Shown here piece by piece: positions 11,150 to 19,608 of a DNA stretch of 64,000 nt (positions are counted from its first letter, which is position 1; each line of letters begins with the position of its first letter). The notes under the pieces were generated by a model, which was given only the letters and a program-made list of their open reading frames with translations, searched no databases and was not told where the DNA came from. Source of the stretch: Bartonella australis AUST/NH1 (lineage in GTDB: Bacteria > Pseudomonadota > Alphaproteobacteria > Rhizobiales > Rhizobiaceae); NCBI RefSeq assembly GCF_000341355.1, contig NC_020300.1, forward strand, positions 496,001-560,000, in the 5' to 3' direction. A program made the position numbers and the translations under genes.

Positions 11150-13105
11150 TTAAAAAGAACATCTCCCGCTTGCACACTGATTGACTAAAGCGCTCCTCGG
11201 TAATTGGCCACTTCCCCTTCTATCTTCTCCTTCCCCGGTACAATTACTTTGGGAGAGTGTAATACTCAGAGGCTGCTCTTCCTCTGGGCCTAGGCGCAGT
11301 GTAGCAAAGGAGTTAATGGTTACATTTGTACGCTGAGCAAGCCGCAACATAACAAGATTAGCATCAGTTGTTTCCGAAACTTCGTTGGTAAACTGGAAGA
11401 AGCTCATTATAGTGTTCGTCGGAATCACTTTAAGTCCATTAGAAGAACGCAAAATCGGAAGTGCATGCCTGGCCGTACCACCACCTTGGAGAGTATAGCT
11501 AACTAAACCAATCCATATTGTCCCAGGAGGCGCGTCAAGAAGTCTTCTGATGGAATCCAAAATAGCACTACGATCTGTTGCTAGATTCGACAACATCCAA
11601 CTGAAGCGGGGCAAAACAGACTGAGTTGTCGAAGATGCTATCCTCGCAGCAATCATGTCACTTGTTTCTGTTGGAGACAAAGGAACGCCATAAAATTGAG
11701 GAGCATTTTGCATAACATTATGGATTGAAGCAAACCTTTCTCTTAACGAAATCATCGGGTCAGTACTGGGGGCTGTATCAAAGAAATAGCCTCCGCTTGA
11801 ACGGGGAGGACCCGAAAAATTCTCTTGAAGTTCCGCAATCATCTGATAAGTTTGCAAAAGGCAGGTGCCGCATATCCCCACCGAAGCTGTAACATCAGAC
11901 GTAGAGGTCGCTATCGCATAAAGCCGCTTGCGCCATGCTTCGTTGAATTGAAAATTAGGAGGGAGGGACCGCTTTACTCTCCGTTTAGATTCGGAAATAT
12001 TTTGCTTGTTTCCCGGAGCTGGGCAGTAAGGAAGGGCGTCCTCTAAATTTGCTGTAACATAGCGGTTCCAGCGCTCAATATCATAATCTAAAACAAATTC
12101 AGATGTGGGGGAATTTGTTGTATCTTTTTCGATATAATCGGGCCTCATCGTATAAGGCGTTCCCCAATTGGAGCCATACTGAGTAACCCTTAAAAGATTA
12201 CCTCCACGGTCTAAAATTGGCCCCTCGCGTCCAGCTAAAAGAGAAATATCCCAGTAGCCGCTATCTTTCGTAGCGGGAATATTATCGTTGCAAAATGACC
12301 ACTTGGCCCAGTCCCAATCTTCGTGAGAAGATTGCCGAGAAGTCATGCAAGAAAGTAAGCCGGAGGAAGGAAAATATCTAGCGATATGGCCATTTTCGGG
12401 GTTATAGTAAAGATTAAAGACCTCAGATTTAGAGCCATCATCCGAAATGTAATACATAGAAAAACCAATATCGCTCTTAAACTTCCAACCCAGGGAAGTT
12501 TTGAAGCTCATATTACCGGGAGTTGCGATGGTATTTATCCATTTCTCCATCGCGGGGCTTAAGGTATGGTCGTAATAATCTTCTTCATTGTTTGAGATAT
12601 AAGCGTACCACTTATAATCTTTCACACGAAACTTTTCATCGGCTGTATAAAAGGCATTATTTTTAATAACCCAGCGCTGGTTGGCATCGTTGATGACGCA
12701 AGGCCTGAGCGTAATGTAACCCCAATTCGCTGTCGCTTTCTCATCAATACCTGTAACCGAGCCTGGAGCCGCCATACATAACCAAACATTTTTAACCTTC
12801 CAAGCTACCCTCTGAAAAACATCATATCGGGCAAATTGAACATTGGGAGAAGCGCAGTCATCGATGTAAACGTAACTTTCACCATCCACGAAGGCTGGAG
12901 CATAACAATATTCCCCTCCGTTGTGAACTTTAACGCGGATAGCTTTATCAATAGGCATATCAGCAAGCTTTTGAGAAGCAGGAGAAGCAGCGAGAGAATC
13001 GATAAACACTACAAAAATAAAAAAAAACGAAAAAAATTCCAGGCCGCTTTTTTTCTTTAAACTACGACCACTTAAACTCAGAAACGCAATTTCATTGTGT
13101 CTCAT
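11150..13105 (-). CDS. VM1: DUF1561 (PF07598) lectin-domain putative toxin
   Basis: This secreted protein of 651 residues is the last gene of the array in the direction of transcription. It has a long basic n-region followed by a hydrophobic core ending DSLAA. Residues about 55-170 form a ricin-B-like lectin region with QRVAWKV and NQRWVIK (QxW type). A second aromatic, cysteine-bearing segment, GLLSCMTSRQSS, follows near 265. The basic site RRVKR is at 375-379, between C361 and C412. The C-terminal domain has C412-G-T-C415, H547 (RHALPILRS) and N564 (IPTN). The tail is CTGEGEDRRG...QCASGRCSF. Leptospira family members are lectin-bearing cytotoxins. Toxicity here is inferred, as is the papain-like reading of the C-terminal domain. 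Confidence 0.85.
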   Translation of the reverse strand: MRHNEIAFLSLSGRSLKKKSGLEFFSFFFIFVVFIDSLAASPASQKLADMPIDKAIRVKVHNGGEYCYAPAFVDGESYVYIDDCASPNVQFARYDVFQRVAWKVKNVWLCMAAPGSVTGIDEKATANWGYITLRPCVINDANQRWVIKNNAFYTADEKFRVKDYKWYAYISNNEEDYYDHTLSPAMEKWINTIATPGNMSFKTSLGWKFKSDIGFSMYYISDDGSKSEVFNLYYNPENGHIARYFPSSGLLSCMTSRQSSHEDWDWAKWSFCNDNIPATKDSGYWDISLLAGREGPILDRGGNLLRVTQYGSNWGTPYTMRPDYIEKDTTNSPTSEFVLDYDIERWNRYVTANLEDALPYCPAPGNKQNISESKRRVKRSLPPNFQFNEAWRKRLYAIATSTSDVTASVGICGTCLLQTYQMIAELQENFSGPPRSSGGYFFDTAPSTDPMISLRERFASIHNVMQNAPQFYGVPLSPTETSDMIAARIASSTTQSVLPRFSWMLSNLATDRSAILDSIRRLLDAPPGTIWIGLVSYTLQGGGTARHALPILRSSNGLKVIPTNTIMSFFQFTNEVSETTDANLVMLRLAQRTNVTINSFATLRLGPEEEQPLSITLSQSNCTGEGEDRRGSGQLPRSALVNQCASGRCSF

Positions 13106-14082
13106 CGTACATCAGCCTTAATGTTTAACAATCCAAGCCGTATTCAAGGCCGATTTTAAGATAAAAAAGAGTTAATTAAAACAGGTTATTTGAAAAAAAT
13201 GGGCAAATTATGGCAAAAATATTCCAACCTAAGAAGCAACAACTAAAAATTCGCGTAAATTTCGGCTTGATTTTTAGCCAATTTAAGAGCCTTAAAAAGA
13301 TTATAAAACCTATGAAAGCTATGTTTGCGTTGTTAAAAATTACCAATTACGCTGGGTATAAGAGGGCAATTTTTTAAAAAGTAGTCAGTTTTTATCATTG
13401 ATAAAATAGCAGCAATATGCGCAGGCCTTAATTAGTCTCTTCGAGAGTACCTTATTATATATTGGAGACTTTGGCTTGTTGGTGCGCTTGTGGTTTAAAA
13501 AACATGACTGAGCGTTGTTAGGCATACAATAGCTTTACTGAAAATGTATAGCAACGGCCTGCGTATTGTATTTTCGCGCACTCGGTATCTTATTTAAGAT
13601 ATTGGTCAAAAATATTTAATGATACGAGGGTTCATTTTGAATATTTTGGCAGAAGCTATTATTAAATTAGCGACAGAAAGTACGGTACTTTCAGAACGCT
13701 CAGTAAGTTGTATTTTAATGAAGCTTCCCCAGATGTAAGACCGTTCTTTAATTAGCGAGGCAAATATTAGCTGTGCTATCGCACGCTTGAATACGGGTAT
13801 TTTTCTCTTATTTCGATTTATAATACTACTCGACATCAAGGATTATTAGGTGCTAGGGGGTATCAGATGTGTAAGTGCTTATGTCTCACATTGCTGTTAC
13901 AGCTTTTAAAATGATCCTGGATATTTTAGGCTGTGTCAAAGGTGAAAAAGAGCGAAAATTTATATTGCTGCCGAATTAATGTCAAAAATGTGGTTATCTA
14001 AAAATCTGGAACAAGTTGTGGTTCATTTGGTCTTATTGAGGTAGAAAAATAATGGCCAAAAACTTGATTAATACTTTACATG
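13106..14082. other. Non-coding spacer between VM1 and VM2
   Basis: The first part (13106-13180) is the VM1 upstream region, with the shared A/T-rich box at about 13152-13170. The rest shows no convincing gene. A 77-codon open frame at 13606-13839 on the minus strand has no recognisable features. A plus-strand reading beginning near 13636 (MNILAEAIIKLATES) looks protein-like but is soon broken by stops, so it may be a gene remnant. This spacer is about 900 bp longer than most others in the array. Confidence 0.5.
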
Positions 14083-14504
14083 GTAATAACCGAGCTTGTC
14101 GACGTAGTCGTAACCAAGCTGAGTGCTCGTATTAATTTTAAGAGCAGGGTCTGGATTATTGTCCAATTCAGCCCTTAATTATAGCGAGAAGGCTAGAGTC
14201 GCCATTAAAGATAATAGGAAGTAATATTCGTGCCCACACTACCAGTAACGCTAGGGTGGTGTCATTTATAATTTACGCCGCAACTGCGCTGCAGGCCGGC
14301 CGTCAAAAATTTGCGACCTCGGTGCATACGCGAAAACCGCTGAACCCCGCGTAAATCGTATTAAGCTTTCCACCGAAATGATTTTTTTCATTACTTTATT
14401 ATAAATTAATTTTTGCGTAAAAGCGAAGCACTCCTAACTCGGTTTCAAAAACAGCTTAAAAATGAGGATAAAGCGCAAGAGTGCGCTATAGGTTTTTGTA
14501 TTTT
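14083..14504 (-). pseudogene. Porin gene remnant downstream of VM2
   Basis: This is the longest porin relic in the array. Read leftward from the VM2 stop, it aligns with the intact porin at 9150-10373 from about residue 85 (KTYT/SRLTL) to about residue 220. Recognisable blocks include the SETELGTL-like segment, the region around FDDWTGGYGQ and the segment encoding LGNDSGPALK. Several frameshifts and stops make it non-functional. Confidence 0.75.
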
Positions 14505-16490
14505 TTACAAAAGAGTACATCTCCCGTTTGTACATTGATTAATAAAAGAACTCCTTGGTAATTCTCTGCTTCCTCTCCTACTGTCTCCTTCTCCGGTACA
14601 GTCATTTTGGGAGATAACGGTGCTCAGAGGCGGGGCCGTCACTTCAGTTAGCCGTAGTGTTGCAAAAGAAGCAGGGAACCCCTGTCTTGACTGGGCAATT
14701 CGAATAAGAAGACCACGAATACTGTTAGTCTCTGCCGCTAAACGGGAAAAAGCGGATAAAGTTGCTGAAGGGGCTTGGATATTTGTCGGAATTATTATAA
14801 CCCCTCCGGAAGAACGTAAAATCGGGAATGCATGCCCACTTTCGCTACCATCTGGCATAATATGAGTAGATAAACCAATCCAAATTGTTCCGACAGGCGC
14901 GGCCAAAAGCCCTCGGATGGCAGCTAAAATATCATCAGGCTCAGTGGCGATGGATGACCGCTCCCACTCGAAATTCGGTAAAGCAATTTGTGCTGCTGCA
15001 GCCGCTGATCTTACACGAGTTACAGTTATGTCTTCTGTCGGACTTATAGAAACGCCATAAAGGGTATCAGCAAGTTCTAGAGCCCCAAAAAGCCTAGGAT
15101 ACCTTCGTCTCAATGAAACCATTGGATCAGTATTCAGAGCAGTATCAAAGAAATAACCTCTTTCACGGGGGCGATCTGGAAATCTATCTCGGATTTCTGC
15201 AATCATTTGAAAAGTCTGTATAAAGCAGACACCACATGCTCCTGCTCTGGATATAAAACCAGGCGTAGTAGCAGCTATATCGTAAAGCCGCTGTAGCCAT
15301 TCCTCATTAAGCTGGAAATCAGAAGGCAAAGTTCGCTTCACTCTTTGCTTAGATGCAGGAATATTTTGCTTTTTTCCGGGAGCAGGGCAGTAAGGAAGGG
15401 CATCCTCCACATTTGCCATCACATAGCGATTCCACCGTTCAATATCATAAGACAAAACAAATTCAGATTTTGGGGAGTTTTCCGTGTCTTGTTTAAGATA
15501 ACTAGGTTTTGCCGTATAAGGCCTTCCCCAATTGGAACCGTACTGAGTAATCCTTAAAAAATTACCCTGATAGTCCAAAAGCGGCCCTTCACGGCCGACT
15601 AAAAGAGGGATTCTCCAGTAGCCATTATCCTTTATACCGGAAATATTATCACTGCAAAATGACCACACCACCCAGTTCCAATCTTCTGAAGAAGATTGCT
15701 GAGAGGCCATACAAGAAAGAATTCCAGCGGAAGGGAAATATCTGGCAATATGGCCATTTTCAGGGTTATAATAAAGATCAAAAACCTCAGGTTTAGATCC
15801 GTCATTGGAAATATAATACATATTGAAGCCGGAAGTACCCGTAAACTTCCAGCTTAGGGAAGTTTTTAGGCTCATATTACCGGGAGTTGCGATGGTTTCC
15901 GTCCACCGTTTCATCTCGGAGCTCAGAGTATGATTGTAGTAGTCCTCTTTATTTTTTGAAATATAAGCATACCACTTATAATCTTTAACACGAAATTTCC
16001 CGTCGGCTGTATAAAAGGCATTATTTTTAATAATCCAGCGCTGGTTGGCATCGTTGATGACGCAGGGCCTAAGCTTGATATAATCCCAATCCGCCGTTGC
16101 TCTTCTACCAACACCTGTGACTGAATTAGGAGCTGTCATACACAACCAGACATTTCTGACTTTCCAAGCCACCCTCTGAAAAACATCATAGCGAGCGAAT
16201 TGAACACTGGAAGAAGAGCAGTCATTGATGTAAATATAACTTTCGCCATCCACGAAGGCTGGAGCGTAACAATATTCTCCTCCATTATGAACCTTAACGC
16301 GAATAGCTTTATCAATAGGCTTATCGGTACGCTTTTGAGAAACTTCGGGGGTAGGGGGGATAGGGGCGGCAAAAAGAGGATTGAAAGAGAACAAAAAGAC
16401 GAAAAAGAAAGAAAAAAAACTCAGATTATTTTTTTTGTTTAAATCACAATTTCCTGAATTAAAAAAGGGGGCTCTATCGTACCTCATCAC
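14505..16490 (-). CDS. VM2: DUF1561 (PF07598) lectin-domain putative toxin
   Basis: A 661-residue paralogue. The signal region is followed by the lectin-like part with QRVAWKV and NQRWIIKN. The linker carries YCPAPG, then KQRVKR, and the C-terminal domain has ACGVC, SGHAFPILRS and IIIPTN. It is the only copy with Phe after HA in the HA-x-P motif, and it ends NGRCTLL, one residue longer than the other copies. Two adjacent ATG codons are possible starts; the second (16487) matches the MRYD start of its relatives. The shared upstream box lies at about 16534-16552. The gene is followed by the longest porin remnant. Confidence 0.85.
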   Translation of the reverse strand: MMRYDRAPFFNSGNCDLNKKNNLSFFSFFFVFLFSFNPLFAAPIPPTPEVSQKRTDKPIDKAIRVKVHNGGEYCYAPAFVDGESYIYINDCSSSSVQFARYDVFQRVAWKVRNVWLCMTAPNSVTGVGRRATADWDYIKLRPCVINDANQRWIIKNNAFYTADGKFRVKDYKWYAYISKNKEDYYNHTLSSEMKRWTETIATPGNMSLKTSLSWKFTGTSGFNMYYISNDGSKPEVFDLYYNPENGHIARYFPSAGILSCMASQQSSSEDWNWVVWSFCSDNISGIKDNGYWRIPLLVGREGPLLDYQGNFLRITQYGSNWGRPYTAKPSYLKQDTENSPKSEFVLSYDIERWNRYVMANVEDALPYCPAPGKKQNIPASKQRVKRTLPSDFQLNEEWLQRLYDIAATTPGFISRAGACGVCFIQTFQMIAEIRDRFPDRPRERGYFFDTALNTDPMVSLRRRYPRLFGALELADTLYGVSISPTEDITVTRVRSAAAAAQIALPNFEWERSSIATEPDDILAAIRGLLAAPVGTIWIGLSTHIMPDGSESGHAFPILRSSGGVIIIPTNIQAPSATLSAFSRLAAETNSIRGLLIRIAQSRQGFPASFATLRLTEVTAPPLSTVISQNDCTGEGDSRRGSRELPRSSFINQCTNGRCTLL

Positions 16491-16919
16491 GTGCTGGTCC
16501 TAATATTTAATGGCCCGCGTTATATTTGAGATTAAATTTAAGGAAAAAAAGCGGGTCAAATCAAGCAGCTTGTTCATAAAAGTGGAAAAATTATGACAGA
16601 AATATTTTAAATTAAGAAATAGTATATCAAAAATTTGTATAAATTCCGGCTTGCTTTTTGGTCGTTTAATCCAAGGATTTAAAAATTTATTAAAGGTCCT
16701 TGGAGGCCGTACTTAAGTTACCGAAAAAATATCACAAGACTCTGTTATAAATTATCAATTATACAGAAAATAGCCTTCCGAAAGGAGGAAAACAGTTTTT
16801 ACATTTTATGCATAACTATGCATTGCTTTTCAAAAATTCTAACTGCGTGGCATAAAAGCACAGAGGCGGTTCCTTTTTTATATCGGAAGCTTCAACGTGT
16901 TATATGCTTATATTAAAAT

Positions 16920-17061
16920 CCGATTACATTATTAAGCCAATCACAAAAATGACTTTTCCCATTTTTAAAATAGGACAGAGAGTTTCTGACTCAGTTTCAG
17001 AATTAGTTAGATGAACAAGAGTGGAAGTGTAAGGGCGCACTGTAGGTTTTTGCATTTTTTT
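16920..17061 (-). pseudogene. Porin scar downstream of VM3
   Basis: Immediately past the VM3 stop, the minus strand reads AAAACCTACAGTGCG and then an ATTCTGAAACTGAGT segment. These match the porin codons for KTYTAAS and SETELGTL. The match fades after about 140 bp. The whole VM2-VM3 spacer is nearly identical to the VM3-VM4 spacer. Confidence 0.7.
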
Positions 17062-19041
17062 TTAAAGAGGACACCTCCCACTGTCACATTGATTAACTGA
17101 AGCGCTCGTAGGTACTTGCTTGTTTCCTCTTCTGCCTTCTCCTTCTCCGGTACAGTTGCTTTGAGAAATCATAACGCTCAGAGGTTGGGCCCTTATTTCA
17201 GTTAGCCGTAATGTCGCAAAAGCAGTAACAGACGGGTTTCTCTGCTGGGTAATCCTAGACAAAATAAGAGGGATATTAGAAGCGGGGAGTTCTCCGAGTG
17301 TAGCAGAATAAGCAGAAAAATCCGCCGCAGTAGTTGGAATATTTGTCGGAATTATTATAAGCCCATTAGGAGAACGCAAAATTGGAAGCGCATGTCTTCC
17401 TGTGGTACCGTTTGGACGGATATAGACAGATAAACCAACCCACATTGTTCCAATAGGTGCGTTAAAAAGATCCAGGACAGAAGCTCGGATAGCAGCTGAA
17501 TCAGTGGCTATCGGTGATAATACCCAATCGAAGTTTGGCAAAACAACCTGTGCTGTCGCGGCTGCCGCTCTCATACTCATAGTAACGGGATTCACCGTCC
17601 GAGTTATAGGGACACCATAAAGGACGGTAGCAAGCCCTATGGCACGATGAAGTCTAGGATATCTGCGCCTTAACGAAATCATCGGATTAGTATTGGGAAC
17701 TGGATCAAAGAAATAACCTATTGGACGAGGGGGATTTGGAAGCCTATCTTGGAGTTCTGCAAGTATCTGAAAAGCTTGTATAAGGCAGACACCGCATATC
17801 CCTTGCCCGGGCGGAACACTAGACGCAGAAGGCGTAGTAGTCGCTGTCGCGTAAATCCGCCTCTGCCATTCTTCAGTAAGCTGAAAATTGGGGGGCAAAT
17901 TCCGCTTCACTCTTTGTTTAGATCCGGAAACATCTTGCTTTTTTCCGGGAGCCGGGCAGTATGGAAGAGAATCTTCCACATTTGCCATAGCATAGCGATT
18001 CCACCGTTCAATATCATAGGACAAAACAAATTCAGATTTTGGGGAGTTTTCCGTGTCTTGTTTAAGATAACTGGGTTTTGCCGTATAAGGCACCCCCCAA
18101 TTAGAGCCGTACTGAGTAACCCTTAAAAAATTACCCCTTCGGTCCAAAATTGGCCCCTCGCGTCCAACTAAAAAAGAAACGTTCCAGTAACCACTGTCGT
18201 ATGCATCGGAGATATTATCATTGCAATATAACCACTTTACCCAATTCCAATCTTCTGAAAAAGATTGTTGAGAAGCCATGCAAGAAAGGAGCCCAGCGGC
18301 AGGGAAATATCTGGCAATATGGCCATTTTCGGGGTTATAATAAAGATCAGAGATTGCAGGTTTAGATCCATCATCCGAAATATAATACATATAGAAGCCG
18401 GAAGTGCCTGTAAATTTCCAGCCTAGGGAAGTTTTGAGGCTCATATTACCAGGAGTTGCGATAGTGTCTATCCATTCATCCATCAAGGGGCTTAAGGTAT
18501 GATCGTAGTAATCTCCTTCATTTTTGGAGATATAAGCGTACCATTTGTGATCTTTAACACGAAATTTCTTATCAGCCGTGTACAAAACTCTGCCTGTAAT
18601 AATCCAACGCTGATTAGGATCGTTGATGACACAGGGCCTAAGCTTGATATAATCCCAATCCGCCGTTGCTTTTCGCCCAACACCTGTGACTGAATTAGGA
18701 GCTGTCATACACAACCAGATATTTCTGACTTTCCAAGCCACCCTCTGAAAAACATCATAGCGAGCAGGTTGAACACTGGAAGAAGAGCAGTCATTAATGT
18801 AAATATAACTTTCACCGTCCACAAATGCCGGAGCGTAACAATATTCCCATCCGTTATGAACCTTAACGCGAATAGCTTTATCAATAGGCTTATCGGTTGG
18901 CTTTTGGTGAACAGGAGCAACAAAAGGAGAATTGAGAGAAAACAAAAAGACGAACAAGAAAGAAAAAAAAGTCACCAGACTTTTTTCCTTTAAATTACGA
19001 TTTCTTGGGTTAAAAAACGGAGCTCCATTGTATCTCATCAC
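17062..19041 (-). CDS. VM3: DUF1561 (PF07598) lectin-domain putative toxin
   Basis: A 659-residue paralogue with the family layout: signal peptide, lectin region (QRVAWKV, NQRWIITG), linker with KQRVKR, ICGVC, GRHALPILRS with IIIPTN, and the tail ending SGRCPL. Its lectin half is almost identical to that of VM9, about 14 kb away, over some 230 residues. Its C-terminal half is instead closest to VM4. This mosaic pattern points to gene conversion. The upstream box is at about 19084-19102. The second of the two initial ATGs may be the true start. Confidence 0.85.
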   Translation of the reverse strand: MMRYNGAPFFNPRNRNLKEKSLVTFFSFLFVFLFSLNSPFVAPVHQKPTDKPIDKAIRVKVHNGWEYCYAPAFVDGESYIYINDCSSSSVQPARYDVFQRVAWKVRNIWLCMTAPNSVTGVGRKATADWDYIKLRPCVINDPNQRWIITGRVLYTADKKFRVKDHKWYAYISKNEGDYYDHTLSPLMDEWIDTIATPGNMSLKTSLGWKFTGTSGFYMYYISDDGSKPAISDLYYNPENGHIARYFPAAGLLSCMASQQSFSEDWNWVKWLYCNDNISDAYDSGYWNVSFLVGREGPILDRRGNFLRVTQYGSNWGVPYTAKPSYLKQDTENSPKSEFVLSYDIERWNRYAMANVEDSLPYCPAPGKKQDVSGSKQRVKRNLPPNFQLTEEWQRRIYATATTTPSASSVPPGQGICGVCLIQAFQILAELQDRLPNPPRPIGYFFDPVPNTNPMISLRRRYPRLHRAIGLATVLYGVPITRTVNPVTMSMRAAAATAQVVLPNFDWVLSPIATDSAAIRASVLDLFNAPIGTMWVGLSVYIRPNGTTGRHALPILRSPNGLIIIPTNIPTTAADFSAYSATLGELPASNIPLILSRITQQRNPSVTAFATLRLTEIRAQPLSVMISQSNCTGEGEGRRGNKQVPTSASVNQCDSGRCPL

Positions 19042-19479
19042 ATGCTGATCCTAATACCCAACGGCCCACGTTATATTCAAGCTCAAATTTGGGGAAAAAA
19101 GCGACTTGAAGCAAAAAAATTATTCACAAAAGTGAGAAAATTATGACGGAAATATTTCAAATTAAGAAGCGGTATATCAAAAATTTGTATGAATTCCGGC
19201 TTGCTTTTTGGTCGTTTAATCCAAGGATTTAAAAATTTAATAAAAGTCCTTGGAGACCGTACTTAAGTTACCGAAAAAATATCAAAAGGCTCTGTTACAG
19301 ATTATCAATCACACAGAAAATAGCCTTCCGAAAGGAGGAAAACAGTTTTTACATTATATTATGCATAATTGTGCATTGCTTTTCAAAAATTCTAACTGCG
19401 TAGCATAAAAGCATAGAGGCGGTTCCTTTTTTATATCGGAAGCTTCAACGTGTTATATGCTTATGTTAAAATCCTATTA

Positions 19480-19608
19480 CGTTATTAAGCCAATCACCAA
19501 AACGACTTTTCCCATTTTTAAAATAGGACAGAGAGTCCCTAACTCAGTTTCAGAATTAGTTAGCGAGAGTGGAAGTGTAAGGGCGCACTGCAGGTTTTTG
19601 TATTTTTT
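19480..19608 (-). pseudogene. Porin scar downstream of VM4
   Basis: The segment matches the porin around KTYTAAS and SETELGTL in the same position relative to the toxin stop as in VM3. It shares nearly all bases with the VM3 scar, so this is a recent duplication of the whole unit. Confidence 0.7.

Noticed and set aside
13606..13839. Minus-strand open frame of 77 codons between VM1 and VM2
   Set aside because: It has no recognisable domain or ribosome-binding site, and the opposite strand reads better. It is treated as spacer.
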